Assembly (NCBI GenBank): GCA_947494545.1
Contig: CANLVH010000003.1
Coordinates: forward strand, 186,001-250,000
Direction: 5' to 3'
DNA length: 64,000 bases
DNA from: an uncultured Mesonia sp.
Lineage (GTDB): Bacteria > Bacteroidota > Bacteroidia > Flavobacteriales > Flavobacteriaceae
Positions 1 to 9,371 of the stretch are shown here, piece by piece. The position numbers were made by a program, and so were the translations under genes. Under the pieces are notes generated by a model that was given only the letters and a program-made list of their open reading frames with translations, was not told the DNA's origin and did no database searches. Every line of letters starts with the position of its first letter. The stretch's first letter is position 1.

Positions 1-2
1 AT

Positions 3-158
3 ACATTAAACTTTCAAGCGGTTTGTGTTACTCCTATTTTATTGAAGAGTTTTCAAGAACTTTCCCAAATAAACCCTCCGAGACGTAAAGGCTTTAAAGA
101 GCCAAAACTTCAGAATTATCTTACGTACCAAGATTTAAACTTACCCCCTCCTAAGTAG
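3..158 (+). CDS. C-terminal fragment of an unidentified protein
   Basis: An open frame enters from the left edge and ends at TAG. It encodes about 51 residues that are basic in the middle (PPRRKGFKEP) and end in LNLPPPK. The gene begins outside the window, so its family cannot be judged. It has the same direction as the sulfur/redox cluster that starts about 75 bases downstream and could be the preceding gene of that cluster. Only the absence of stops and the plausible residue composition support it. Confidence 0.45.
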   Translation, partial: TLNFQAVCVTPILLKSFQELSQINPPRRKGFKEPKLQNYLTYQDLNLPPPK

Positions 159-232
159 TAATTTATTACAAAAAGTTTTCTACTACTTTTTTCCGTAAAG
201 AAAGTAGCCTATAAACCTAAAATAAATTTACT

Positions 233-637
233 ATGAAAAACACCATAGCGGTTAACTACCGATCTGTGCAACTATTGCGCATTTTGGTAAGCGGCATTTT
301 TCTGGTGGCTGGTTTTAACCACCTCATCCATTTAGAAAATACCGTAAACCGTATTAATCAAGCAAATTTTAAAGGAATTGCCCTATTTTTTGGCAATCCG
401 GAATTATTGGTAATCGCATCTGGAATTGTGATGTTAATTGCCGGTATTTCTTTACTAATAGGATTTAAAACACGCTATGCGGCTATTATTTTAGCCTTGG
501 TACTTCTGCCAATTACCTTAACCATTCAAGTTGGTCAAATAAATACATTAGGACCATTATTTAAAAATATTGCCATTATGGGCGGACTCCTATTTTTTAT
601 TCTAAACGATATTTCTTTAATCAGACAAAATAAATAA
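233..637 (+). CDS. DoxX-family membrane protein
   Basis: The 134-residue protein has four hydrophobic stretches (about residues 15-30, 48-75, 82-100 and 108-128) and the FLVAGFNHL start typical of DoxX/MauE-like four-helix proteins. Family members are often tied to thiosulfate or quinone redox chemistry. The gene ends two bases before the next start, so it is probably co-transcribed with the DsrE-like, SoxB-like and thioredoxin genes that follow. That setting suggests periplasmic sulfur or thiol metabolism. The exact substrate is not visible in the sequence. Confidence 0.75.
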   Translation: MKNTIAVNYRSVQLLRILVSGIFLVAGFNHLIHLENTVNRINQANFKGIALFFGNPELLVIASGIVMLIAGISLLIGFKTRYAAIILALVLLPITLTIQVGQINTLGPLFKNIAIMGGLLFFILNDISLIRQNK

Positions 638-639
638 GC

Positions 640-1086
640 ATGAAAAAATTAGTAATAAGCAGTTTACTATTCGTTATTGGCTTTTTTGGCCTGCAAGCTC
701 AAAATAGCCTTTCGGCGGTAAACCACACAGAAAAAGTTGCCACAGAAGAGGTTAACAATTACGTGGTTTTAACACGAAAAATACCACAACTAAAACCAAT
801 TTTATTGGCAGCAGAACAAATTAAAAAAGAAGATGGCCGGAATTTTGGCAAGTTCGAAATTGTAGTTTGCGGAAAAACCGTACGCAAAATGACCGATTCC
901 CAAAGCATACAGCCTTTTCTAGAAAAAGCAAAAAAGCTTGGACTAAAGATTCACGCCTGCGGATTTTCCTTAAAGAAATTCGGTGTAAACCAAAAAGATT
1001 TGCCACGTGACTTAGATGTCGTAGAAAATGGCATTTACTTCAATTTAGATTTACAGCGCAAAGGCTATAAAAGTATAGAATTATAA
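640..1086 (+). CDS. exported DsrE/DsrF-like sulfur-relay protein
   Basis: A cleavable signal peptide (about residues 1-20, ending LQAQ) precedes a DsrE-like fold of about 125 residues. Two cysteines sit in conserved-looking places, in the VVCGK strand and the HACGF strand, and the protein ends with the Lys-Gly-Tyr pattern common in this family. DsrE proteins carry sulfane sulfur on cysteine. Export to the periplasm is typical of the flavobacterial variants. A clear paralogue lies at the end of the same cluster (3362-3763), so the pair flanks the SoxB-like and thioredoxin genes. Specific sulfur-donor chemistry is inferred. Confidence 0.7.
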   Translation: MKKLVISSLLFVIGFFGLQAQNSLSAVNHTEKVATEEVNNYVVLTRKIPQLKPILLAAEQIKKEDGRNFGKFEIVVCGKTVRKMTDSQSIQPFLEKAKKLGLKIHACGFSLKKFGVNQKDLPRDLDVVENGIYFNLDLQRKGYKSIEL

Positions 1087-1096
1087 AACCAAACCA

Positions 1097-2758
1097 ATGA
1101 AAACCATAAACATAAGTATTTTAAGTCTAATTTTACTAGCGTTTGTTTCGTGCAAAAACAAGACTTCTTCTAAAGAAAAACTTGTAGCCGAAAACCTACC
1201 AAAAACCGAAAGTAAAAAAGACACTATTAGTATAAATATTCTGCAAACGGCAGATATTCACGGACAATTAGACGCGCACCCGGAACTGTTTTGGGAAAAC
1301 AACCAAATTGTATTTAAAGAACGCGGCGGGTTAGCACATATAAAAACCTTATTTGACCAAGAACGCGCCAAAAACAAAAACACCATAATTGTAGATGGCG
1401 GAGATTTAATTCAAGGCAGCGGTTATACCGCGCTTTCCAAAGGCGATGTTTTACCCGAAATCATAAAAAACATGAATTATGATTTGTTAATTCCCGGTAA
1501 TTGGGAGGTTGTTTACGGCAAAGCACAAATGATGAAAATTTTAAACGCTTACGACACGCCGGTAATTGCTCAAAATATGTTTCACGAAAAAGAAAAACAA
1601 GAACTTTTTCCAAGTCATTGGATAAAAGAAGTAGATGGCGTAAAACTAGGTTTTATAGGCATTAACGACCCAGACGTTCCGGTAAGACAAAATCCTATTT
1701 TTAGTAAAGGTATCGCTTTTAGCGGAATAGATTCTGCTACAAAAAACCTTATCACTAAACTTAAAACAGAAGAAAAAGTAGATGCGCTGTTTTTACTCAC
1801 GCATTTTGGAGTTTTTAAACAAGTAGAATTAGCCAGTAATCCTATTGCAAAAGATATAGATTATATTTTAGGAAACGACACGCACGAGCGCATTCGCGAA
1901 CCCATACAAGGTAAATTTGCTCGCGTTACAGAACCCGGCGCTTTTGGAAGTTTTGTAGGAAAATTAGTACTGCATTTTGTAGATGGTAAAATTGTAAAAG
2001 AAGACTATGATTTGCTGGAAGTAGATCCGGAAAAATATCCTGCAGATAAAAAAATTGCCTCGTTGGTAGAAAAAGCAAAAGCACCTTATAAAGAAGAAAT
2101 GGAGCGCGTAATTGGTTATACAAAAGTGCCGCTATACCGTTACCTTACGGTGGAAAACACCATGGATAATATGATTACAGATGCTGCAAAATGGAAAACC
2201 GGTGCAGATATTTCTATCTCTAACGGCTTTAGGTTTGGAAACCCAATTGTACCACAAAACGGAAAACCTGCTCCTATTACCAAGGCCAATTTATGGAATA
2301 TTTTACCGGTAAACGAAAATGTAAAAGTTGGGATAGCTTCGGGAAAACAAATTAAAGATTGGCTAGAAAAAGAAATGCATAATGCTTTTGCCCAAAACCC
2401 AACCGAACGTTTTGGCGGCTGGCTGGTACGTTTTTCCGGAATGAAAGTAGATTTTTCCAGCAACGCGCCAAAAGGGGAACGCATTAACAGCATTACTGTT
2501 GCAGGAGAGCCAATAAAAGAAGATAAAATGTACACTATATCTGCGTGTAAACGTCCCGGCGACCCAATAGACAATTTATGTAGAATGCCTAACGTAAAAG
2601 ATGTTGTAGAAAAAGATTATACCATTCACGATGCTGTAGAAGAGTATTTGGCAGAACATTCTCCGGTAGCACCAAAATTAGAAAAAAGAGCTTATTGTGA
2701 CGTTTTGGGAGAGCATTCTTTTTCTACCGTGCCCGGAACAAATTATGAATTCAAATAA
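1097..2758 (+). CDS. SoxB-like metallophosphoesterase/5'-nucleotidase lipoprotein
   Basis: The 553-residue protein starts with a lipoprotein signal (lipobox ending in Cys19). The calcineurin-like metal motifs appear in order: TADIHGQ (about 51-57), DGGDLIQG (100-107), GNWE (134-137), LLTHFG and GNDTHE. A 5'-nucleotidase C-terminal domain occupies roughly 340-510. The Trp in GNWE, where 5'-nucleotidases usually carry His (GNHE), resembles the SoxB thiosulfohydrolase branch. The neighbours (DoxX, DsrE-like, thioredoxin) also point to sulfur chemistry rather than nucleotide scavenging. No complete SoxAX/YZ/CD set is visible, so a full Sox pathway cannot be claimed. Confidence 0.75.
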   Translation: MKTINISILSLILLAFVSCKNKTSSKEKLVAENLPKTESKKDTISINILQTADIHGQLDAHPELFWENNQIVFKERGGLAHIKTLFDQERAKNKNTIIVDGGDLIQGSGYTALSKGDVLPEIIKNMNYDLLIPGNWEVVYGKAQMMKILNAYDTPVIAQNMFHEKEKQELFPSHWIKEVDGVKLGFIGINDPDVPVRQNPIFSKGIAFSGIDSATKNLITKLKTEEKVDALFLLTHFGVFKQVELASNPIAKDIDYILGNDTHERIREPIQGKFARVTEPGAFGSFVGKLVLHFVDGKIVKEDYDLLEVDPEKYPADKKIASLVEKAKAPYKEEMERVIGYTKVPLYRYLTVENTMDNMITDAAKWKTGADISISNGFRFGNPIVPQNGKPAPITKANLWNILPVNENVKVGIASGKQIKDWLEKEMHNAFAQNPTERFGGWLVRFSGMKVDFSSNAPKGERINSITVAGEPIKEDKMYTISACKRPGDPIDNLCRMPNVKDVVEKDYTIHDAVEEYLAEHSPVAPKLEKRAYCDVLGEHSFSTVPGTNYEFK

Positions 2759-2764
2759 AAAAGT

Positions 2765-3355
2765 ATGAAAAAGAAAACAATTAAGAAAATAGGAAATTAC
2801 AGCTTTTCGATTGTTTTTGCAGTAATTTTATTTACTTCAAGCCTGCGGGCAGAGGTATTTGGTTTTATTCAAAGAGGCGTTTTAGAACTGGGAATAATGA
2901 ATCCCGATACCACTACTGAAACTACAAAAGACAAAAAAGCTAAAAAAGCGAGTTACAAGGTTAAATTACTAGACCAAAATGGTAAGAAAGTAGATATGGC
3001 CGACTTAAAAGACAAGGTTATATTTATAAATTTATGGGCAACTTGGTGTCCGCCTTGCGTGGCAGAAATGCCGGGAATCAATAGTTTATACAAGCATTTT
3101 GAAAAAGATGAAGAAGTGGTTTTTCTTATGATATCTTTTGATAAAGATTTTGAAAAAGCTAAAAAGTTTAAAAACAGAAAAGAATTTGGTTTTGATGTGC
3201 ATAAAAGCCTGAACAATTTACCAAAGGTGTATCATAGTCAGAGTATTCCAACTACTTTTATAATAGATAAAAAAGGTAATATAGCTTTTGAGCATAAAGG
3301 AATGGCCAATTACAACACCAAAAAGTTTAAGAATTTTATAAATAATTTAAAATAA
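2765..3355 (+). CDS. TlpA/ResA-like thioredoxin-fold protein
   Basis: The 196-residue protein has an N-terminal signal or anchor segment (about 12-30), a charged linker and a thioredoxin fold with the active site WCPPC at 94-98, inside NLWATWCPPC. The later IPTTFIID contains the cis-proline. Such proteins reduce or exchange disulfides in the periplasm. The gene lies 6 bases after the SoxB-like gene and 6 bases before the second DsrE-like gene, consistent with one operon. It may keep the cysteines of the DsrE-like partners reduced, which is inference from position. Confidence 0.85.
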   Translation: MKKKTIKKIGNYSFSIVFAVILFTSSLRAEVFGFIQRGVLELGIMNPDTTTETTKDKKAKKASYKVKLLDQNGKKVDMADLKDKVIFINLWATWCPPCVAEMPGINSLYKHFEKDEEVVFLMISFDKDFEKAKKFKNRKEFGFDVHKSLNNLPKVYHSQSIPTTFIIDKKGNIAFEHKGMANYNTKKFKNFINNLK

Positions 3356-3361
3356 CACACT

Positions 3362-3763
3362 ATGAAAAAGTTTTTTCTAATTGTATTCTTGGTAGGTTTG
3401 ATCAGCATTTTCACAGATGTTGTAGCACAAGAAAAGAATTATGTATTTTCTACCGGTAACCCTAAGTATATACCGGCAATAATTGGAGCTGCCAATACGC
3501 TGGCAGAAGACAAAAAAGAAAAATTGGGTAAAATAGAAATCGTACTTTACGGAAAAGCCGTACAAGACTTAGACAAAAGCTATACCACAAAACCATGGCT
3601 AAATAAAGTAGCCAATAAAGCTATAGAATTTAGGGTTTGCGCAATTGCTTTGGAAAAGTTTGAGGTACAACAACAAATTCCTAAACAGTTTGAAGTAGTT
3701 GCAGATGCATTTGTTTATTTAATAGAATTAAAGGAAAAAGGCTATTATGCTTTAGATTTATAG
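3362..3763 (+). CDS. second exported DsrE-like protein
   Basis: The 133-residue protein has a signal peptide (about 1-22) and the same DsrE-like core as the 640-1086 gene: KIEIVLYGKAV, RVCAIALEKF and the ending ELKEKGYYALDL. It keeps only one of the two core cysteines, in the RVCAI strand; the first is replaced by Tyr in VLYGK. The paralogues may therefore have divided roles, or this copy may bind rather than carry sulfur. It is the last gene of the + strand cluster. A palindromic repeat follows about 100 bases downstream. Confidence 0.65.
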   Translation: MKKFFLIVFLVGLISIFTDVVAQEKNYVFSTGNPKYIPAIIGAANTLAEDKKEKLGKIEIVLYGKAVQDLDKSYTTKPWLNKVANKAIEFRVCAIALEKFEVQQQIPKQFEVVADAFVYLIELKEKGYYALDL

Positions 3764-3861
3764 TGTTGGTTTTTTGGTTCAATGCAAAGTTTGGATGTCT
3801 CTTACATTTTCTTTGAATTATAGAAGTATATATTTAATTGCAGTTTAAAGTCATTAAAAAT

Positions 3862-3927
3862 GTCAGTTTGAGCGCAGTCGAAAACTCTTTATCGTTAGAT
3901 AGCGGACTTCGACTGCGTCAGTCTGAC
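3862..3927. repeat. intergenic inverted repeat of flavobacterial REP type
   Basis: Two arms of about 20 bases (3862-3882 and 3908-3927) are nearly perfect reverse complements built around GCGCAGTCGAA and TTCGACTGCG. About 25 bases separate them. The repeat lies between two convergent transcription units and could fold as a hairpin terminator-like structure. Related CTTCGAC...GCAGCTCAGG words recur upstream of the tRNA-Pro gene. Confidence 0.8.
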
Positions 3928-4003
3928 ATAAGGAACAAATATTCACTTAAAGTTAAGTACCAAACTACTGACCTCTATCAAATTATATTTGAAAAAAGTT
4001 CCT

Positions 4004-4805
4004 TTAAAAAACTTCACGCCAAACAATATAGACTCCCATTACCAAAACCAGCCAGCCAAAAGCTTTCTTTAGTTTTTTTCCGTTAATAAATCTATTAAGA
4101 TAAATACCCAAATAAATACCTGCTATTGCTATGGCAGAAAAGCTAAGTAAGAAGATCCAATCTATTTCAAAAATGGTTACATCGCCAAGAAAACCTAAAA
4201 GTGAATTTATAGCGATGATGAACAAAGAGGTAGCCGCAGCTTTTTTCATTGGTAAATTTGCCAATAAAACCAAAATAGGTACAATTATAAAACCGCCGCC
4301 GGCACCAACCAAGCCGGTAATTAATCCGGTAAAAGCTCCTAAAACTAAAAGTAAGTATAATTGGTTACAGAAGATTCTTTTTCTGCTTTCTGTTTTGGTT
4401 TAGTTTCTTTTTTGGTTTTTATCATATTCACCGAAGCGATTAACATTAAAATCGCAAAAAATACCATGATTGCCATATCTTTATGCAAGGTAAACTTGCC
4501 AAGTTGCGCAATTGTTTCGGGAATGGCAGGAATAAGAAATTTGCGCGTTAAAAAGACAGCACTTACAGCAGGAATGGCAAAAAGTAAAGCAGCTTTATAA
4601 TTTACCATACCGTTTCTAAGGTTTTTAAAGGTGTCAAATAAGAAGATAAACCAACTACAAAAAGCGAATAACCTGTGGCTACAACCGGTTCTATACTAAG
4701 AACATAAACAAAAATTGGCACGGTTAAGATAGAGCCACCACCGGTGAGCCCTAACACTACGCCAATTAGCAATGCGCCTAAATAACCAAGAATTTCTATT
4801 AACAT
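4004..4805 (-). pseudogene. TSUP-family (TauE/SafE) anion exporter gene with two frameshifts
   Basis: Three consecutive minus-strand frames together make one TSUP permease. The first (from 4805) holds LIGVVLGLTGGGSILTVPIF, the middle repeats the loop and membrane segments, and the last holds VGAGGGFIIVPILVLL and C-terminal helices. Reading resumes if one base is restored near 4636 (the frame then gives FDTFKNLRNGMVNYK) and one T is restored near 4355 in a T run (giving LVLGAFTGLITGLVGAGG). Both faults are single-base deletions. The family exports sulfite, sulfoacetate or related anions, which suits the adjoining sulfur cluster. It is either a recent pseudogene or carries sequencing errors. 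Confidence 0.85.
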
Positions 4806-4859
4806 ATTTTTTGTTTAGCTTCAGTAACCTAAAAATGATTTTTGGAAATATTGATTTCT

Positions 4860-5486
4860 TTAGAGTAGTTCTATACTGTTTCGTTGCAATTTTAAAAAAC
4901 CACTATTTTCTAATTTTTTAAGTAATCTAGAAATTACAACTCTAGAAGAATTTAAATCGTTAGCAATTTCTTGGTGCGTACTATTTATGGTAGAATTTTG
5001 ATTTATCTTGCGTTTGTTCTCCAAATATTTTAAAAGTCTGTCGTCTAGTTTAGAAAAGGCAATAGAGTCTATTGCTTGCAAAACTTCCATTAATCTGCCG
5101 TGATAACTTTCAAACACAAAATTTCTCCAGCTTTTATATTTAGAAGACCACTTTTCCATTTTTTGTACCGGTATCATTAAAATAGTCGAATTGGTTTCGG
5201 CTACAGCCTCTATTTCGCTTTGGTGATGCCCCATACAACACGTAAGCGTCATTGCGCAGGTTTCTCCTTTTTCCAAAAAATACAAAAGCAATTCGTACCC
5301 ATTTTCATCTTTTCTAGAAATTTTTATAGCTCCTTCTAACAGCAAAGGCATAGAACGTATATAATCTCCGGCTTTGATTAAAACATCGCCTGTTTTTACT
5401 TCTTTTTTTACTGCTACGTCTTCAATTTCTTTGATTAATTCTGGTTGAAAAATTAACGAATAAGGCTCCGAAAGTGCTTGTTTCAT
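4860..5486 (-). CDS. Crp/Fnr-family transcription regulator
   Basis: The 208-residue protein has an N-terminal cyclic-nucleotide-binding-like beta barrel (about 15-125) and a C-terminal winged helix (about 150-205, with THQEIANDLNSSRVVISRLLKKLE as the recognition region). A CC pair in TLTCCMGHH lies within the sensor domain. It could respond to thiols or metals, but this is not shown. The gene sits upstream of, and in the same direction as, the TSUP exporter gene. It is the likely regulator of the sulfur cluster. Confidence 0.85.
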   Translation of the reverse strand: MKQALSEPYSLIFQPELIKEIEDVAVKKEVKTGDVLIKAGDYIRSMPLLLEGAIKISRKDENGYELLLYFLEKGETCAMTLTCCMGHHQSEIEAVAETNSTILMIPVQKMEKWSSKYKSWRNFVFESYHGRLMEVLQAIDSIAFSKLDDRLLKYLENKRKINQNSTINSTHQEIANDLNSSRVVISRLLKKLENSGFLKLQRNSIELL

Positions 5487-5652
5487 CTTGTAGTAAATTT
5501 ACAATTACGCACCTCTAATATCGTATTTTTTCTCTAATAAATAAACTCTTTCGCATTTAATCCTTCCATAAAGCCAACTAGGCACAAAAGTTAAAATTAC
5601 CGATAAAACCTAAAAATATTAACATTTTGTTACGATAAGGTTTCTTTCTAAT

Positions 5653-5660
5653 TATATTTG
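5653..5660 (+). promoter_or_regulatory. -7 promoter box for the metalloprotease gene
   Basis: TATATTTG matches the Bacteroidetes -7 consensus TAnnTTTG and lies about 22 bases before the ATG at 5682. A TTTG word about 23 bases upstream could serve as the -33 element, though that spacing is a little long. Confidence 0.5.
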
Positions 5661-5681
5661 GGCATCAAAAAAATAAATTTT

Positions 5682-7847
5682 ATGAAAAAACTATTCCCTT
5701 TAGTTACTTTTTTGCTGTGTTTCGCTGCAATGGCGCAACATAACAAACCAATTGCACAAGAAGTTTTACGTTTAGGACAAGATAAAAAATCTTTTGAAGC
5801 TTTTCCTGTTTTAGAAATTAATAATCAGGTAGATGCTAACATTTACCGCAATACGGCAATAGATGCCAATGTATTAAAACTAAACAAACGCGCTTTAGCA
5901 AGCTTGCTTTACAAAAAGCCGCGAACTATAACTATTAGCGTACCTTACGAAAATACTAATGTAGAAGTAAAATTATACAAAACAGAAATTTTAACCGATG
6001 ATTTTGCGGCTAAAAATCAGGCAGAAGAAACTATAAACTATGCTCCGGGTATTTATTATCGTGGTATAGTTGCAAATGAAACCAACACGCTTGCAGCATT
6101 TAGTTTCTTTGAAAATAATCTTTACGGAATAATTTCTACCCCAAGAAACGGTAACTTGGTAGTAGCAAAAGCTAAAAACTCTACAGATTTTTTAAGCTAC
6201 ACAGAAGCAAATCTTACGGGAGAAAATCCGTTTAATTGTGGTGTAGATGCTATGCCGGAAAATCAAGATATTACTTTAGAAAACTCGCTTACAGCAGCAA
6301 AACAAAGCAACAACCAAGATAATTGTGTTCGTGTGTATTACGAGGTTGCTTACGCTCCATTTTTAAACAACAACGCAGACGAAACTACAACTTTAAACTG
6401 GTTAACCGCAGTACATAATAATATTGCTACTTTATATGAAAACGATAATGTAAATACCGCTCTAAGCGAAGTTTTGGTATGGACAGAAGACGATCCGTAC
6501 GATTTTAATTTCAGTGAAAACTTAAATTTCTTTAGCAACTACAGAACAGGTTTTAATGGCGATTTAGGGCATTTGGTAAACTCTCCTTCTACCACTAGTG
6601 TTGCTTATTTAAATAGTTTATGTGGTGCTTACCGTTATGCATATTCGGGCATTAGCCAATATTATCAAAATGTACCAACTTACTCTTGGACAATTATGGC
6701 TATGACGCACGAGATGGGCCACGCTTTAGGCTCGCCGCACACGCACGCTTGCGCTTGGAATGGCGACAATACTGCAATAGATGGTTGCGGACCACTATCT
6801 GGAAATGACGAAGGTTGCGATGCTCCGCTTCCTACAAACGGCGGTACAATTATGAGTTATTGCCATTTGGTAAGTAGCGTTGGTATAGATTTTAATAATG
6901 GTTTTGGCACACAGCCGGCTACACGTATTCAAAATACAATTAACGGTAAAACGTGTTTAGGAACAGATTGTGTTAACTCTTGTGTTGCTTCTATAGAAAG
7001 TATAAATGTTTCTAATATTGGCACTACCACAGCAGAGTTTAATATAGTAGATAATATTTCTACCAATTGGGAGTATAGAGTAAGACCTTTTAATAGCTTT
7101 ATAGGTAACTGGATTAATACTTCTAGCACAAGCGTTAGTTTAGACCAACTGGCACCAAATAGCTATTATGTTATAGAAGCTTCTAACATTTGCAGCACCG
7201 GAAGTTTTCAAGGCAGTAGTATACAAAAAGTGTTCTTAACAGACGGCGATTATTGCGGAGACGATATTTTTGTAGATACCGGCGGAAGCAATAATGTATA
7301 TGGTAATAACCAAGAGTTTAGTAAAACATTTTATCCGGATAATACTAACGAAGAAGTAAGTTTAGAATTTACAGCCTTAGACTTAGAAAATGGCTACGAT
7401 TTCTTATACGTTTATGATGGTGAAGATACAAATGCACCACTATTTACCAATGGTGAGTTGACCGGAAATACGTTACCAGATACCTTTATTGCCAGCAATC
7501 CTGCAGGAGCAATAACAGTTAAATTTGTATCAGATCCTTACGTAAACGGTCAAGGTTGGGAAGCAACAATTACTTGCAATAATTTATCTACAGATGCAGT
7601 AAATGCTTTACGGAATTTAAAAGCTTATCCTAACCCAACTACGGGTAGAATAAATATAGAAAGCCCAACTACAATCAAAGCTATTGCAATGTATGATTTG
7701 TTAGGCCGTAAGGTAAAAAGCATTCAAACTTTAGAAAAAACAACTTCGCAAAATATTGATTTAAGCGCGCTTTCTGCCGGCGGCTATTTCTTACAAGTTA
7801 CAGCAGAAAACGGAGCAACCAAAACGCTTAAAGTGATAAAAGAATAA
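5682..7847 (+). CDS. secreted M12B/reprolysin-like metalloprotease with T9SS sorting tail
   Basis: The chosen ATG gives a clean signal peptide (MKKLFPLVTFLLCFAAMAQ). An upstream in-frame TTG is less likely. After a prodomain of about 200 residues comes a catalytic domain with the zinc motif HEMGHALGSPH near residue 343 and a following SYCH methionine-turn-like segment. Next are a fibronectin-III-like domain (about 440-520), a CUB-like domain (about 530-640, FLYVYDGED) and a C-terminal sorting domain (YPNPTTGRINI...YFLQVTAENG...LKVIKE). The protein is therefore likely an extracellular protease exported through the type IX system. It is a monocistronic gene with its own promoter and terminator. 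Confidence 0.9.
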   Translation: MKKLFPLVTFLLCFAAMAQHNKPIAQEVLRLGQDKKSFEAFPVLEINNQVDANIYRNTAIDANVLKLNKRALASLLYKKPRTITISVPYENTNVEVKLYKTEILTDDFAAKNQAEETINYAPGIYYRGIVANETNTLAAFSFFENNLYGIISTPRNGNLVVAKAKNSTDFLSYTEANLTGENPFNCGVDAMPENQDITLENSLTAAKQSNNQDNCVRVYYEVAYAPFLNNNADETTTLNWLTAVHNNIATLYENDNVNTALSEVLVWTEDDPYDFNFSENLNFFSNYRTGFNGDLGHLVNSPSTTSVAYLNSLCGAYRYAYSGISQYYQNVPTYSWTIMAMTHEMGHALGSPHTHACAWNGDNTAIDGCGPLSGNDEGCDAPLPTNGGTIMSYCHLVSSVGIDFNNGFGTQPATRIQNTINGKTCLGTDCVNSCVASIESINVSNIGTTTAEFNIVDNISTNWEYRVRPFNSFIGNWINTSSTSVSLDQLAPNSYYVIEASNICSTGSFQGSSIQKVFLTDGDYCGDDIFVDTGGSNNVYGNNQEFSKTFYPDNTNEEVSLEFTALDLENGYDFLYVYDGEDTNAPLFTNGELTGNTLPDTFIASNPAGAITVKFVSDPYVNGQGWEATITCNNLSTDAVNALRNLKAYPNPTTGRINIESPTTIKAIAMYDLLGRKVKSIQTLEKTTSQNIDLSALSAGGYFLQVTAENGATKTLKVIKE

Positions 7848-7877
7848 TCTTCTTTTATTAACCAACTAAAACCAACC

Positions 7878-7915
7878 AAAAACGGAGCTAACCAAAAAAA
7901 TTAGCTCCGTTTTTT
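7878..7915. terminator. bidirectional intrinsic terminator
   Basis: A 13-14 base perfect stem (AACGGAGCTAA paired with TTAGCTCCGTT) with a short A-rich loop is followed by a T run. It is A-rich on the other side, so it can end both the protease gene and the convergent MFS gene, whose stop codon it touches. Confidence 0.9.
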
Positions 7916-9137
7916 ATCTTCCTATAAAAACTACAGAACGTTTTTCTTTTGTTCTAAACCAAATTAAAAAACCAAGCGAAAGTCCAAGCGAAACCAAAAA
8001 AGTAAGTGCCAACGGCACCAAGCTTATATTGGTAAATTCGCTTATTAAATAAGAAGTTATTGCTCCAAAAAGCATTTTCATACTACCAATTAAAGCAGAA
8101 GCGCGACCTGCTCTCCGGGTAAATGGGTATAACGATAAAGCAGTGGTATTGGGATTTTGAAAACCCAACAAAAACAGCATTCCAAATAATAAAATAATAG
8201 TAATATAAAAATTACCACTCCATAGGCTATTCAGTAAAAACAAAACAGCCAAACCTACCAAAATATATGCAATACTATAGGTTGTTCTAAAAGTAGAATA
8301 GTGTTTTAAAACAAAGCGGTTTAACTGGCTACCAATAATAAGTCCAGCAGCATTCATACCAAAAAGCCAACCAAACTCGGTTTCCGATAAATCGTAAATA
8401 TCCATAAATATTATTGGGGCGCTGGATATATAGCCAAACATAGCGCCAACGGTTAAACTACCGGCAAAAGAAAAGAAAAGAAAGATTTTATTTTTTAAAA
8501 TTCCTATGTAGTTTTTTACCACTTTTGGAGTACGCAGGTTTACAGATTTATCTGGAATTATACTTTCTGGCAGAAAATTAATTACGCTAATAAACATAAG
8601 CGTAGCTAAGCCTGCCAAGCTAATAAAAATTACTTGCCAACTAAAATAAGTAACCAATAAGCTACCAACAGTTGGTGCAATTATTGGTGCGCCTCCCATA
8701 ATTAACATTAAAAAAGACAAAGCGCGAGAAACTTCTTCTGGCGGAAAAACATCGCGCACCACTGCTTTAGAAGCTACCATTCCTGCAGATGCGCCAATTG
8801 CTTGAAAAAACCTAGCCGCTACCAACCACCATAAATTAGGAGAATAAAAGCACGCGATAGAAGCTATAATATACAATACAATTCCTATTAAAAGCGGTGT
8901 TTTTCTGCCAAATTTATCCATTACGGGACCATAAAGTAGTTGCCCCAAGGCTATCCCAATAAAATAAGAAGTTAAAGAGAAACCAACATCAGATTTAGAG
9001 ATAGAGAAGTCTTGGGCAATACTTTCAAAAGCCGGCAAGTACATATCTATAGAAAAAGGACCCAAGGCAATCAGGGTTCCCAACACCAACAAAATACCAA
9101 TTTCGCGTTTTTTATTACGCTCTTTAAATTTATGCAT
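7914..9137 (-). CDS. Bcr/CflA-type MFS drug exporter
   Basis: The 407-residue protein has twelve predicted membrane helices. Typical features of the DHA1 Bcr/CflA branch are present: GPFSIDMYLPAF in helix 1, the motif-A-like loop GPVMDKFGRKTPLLIG after helix 2, and RFFQAIGASAGMVASKAVVRDVF in the helix 4-5 region. Members expel bicyclomycin, chloramphenicol or related compounds by proton antiport. The gene stands alone on the minus strand, back to back with the tRNA locus. The substrate cannot be predicted. Confidence 0.85.
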   Translation of the reverse strand: MHKFKERNKKREIGILLVLGTLIALGPFSIDMYLPAFESIAQDFSISKSDVGFSLTSYFIGIALGQLLYGPVMDKFGRKTPLLIGIVLYIIASIACFYSPNLWWLVAARFFQAIGASAGMVASKAVVRDVFPPEEVSRALSFLMLIMGGAPIIAPTVGSLLVTYFSWQVIFISLAGLATLMFISVINFLPESIIPDKSVNLRTPKVVKNYIGILKNKIFLFFSFAGSLTVGAMFGYISSAPIIFMDIYDLSETEFGWLFGMNAAGLIIGSQLNRFVLKHYSTFRTTYSIAYILVGLAVLFLLNSLWSGNFYITIILLFGMLFLLGFQNPNTTALSLYPFTRRAGRASALIGSMKMLFGAITSYLISEFTNISLVPLALTFLVSLGLSLGFLIWFRTKEKRSVVFIGR

Positions 9138-9356
9138 TTTGCAAATTTCGTATAAATTAAGCGTATCGCTCAGCCCCTATTTAGCTTTAACAAATAATTA
9201 ATTTCCCATTGCTTTCCAGGTTGCTTTACGGAAGCAGCTAAAGCCATTTTTATGCAAAATTTAATCGCCGCAATAAAGAGTTTTATGTATAAACCAAGGA
9301 AAATTAGAAGCTAAAAAACAATTGGTATTATTTTTTAAGAACAGAAAAACTTAAGT

Positions 9357-9364
9357 ATATTTGC
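9357..9364 (+). promoter_or_regulatory. -7 box upstream of the tRNA-Pro repeat modules
   Basis: TATATTTG matches the Bacteroidetes -7 consensus and points toward the two tRNA-like modules and the tRNA-Pro gene. A single precursor transcript would cover all three. Confidence 0.45.
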
Positions 9365-9371
9365 CGAACAA

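Noticed and set aside
3838..4086. Plus-strand frame of 82 codons
   Set aside because: It reads through the inverted repeat and antisense to the TSUP gene and has no protein-like pattern.
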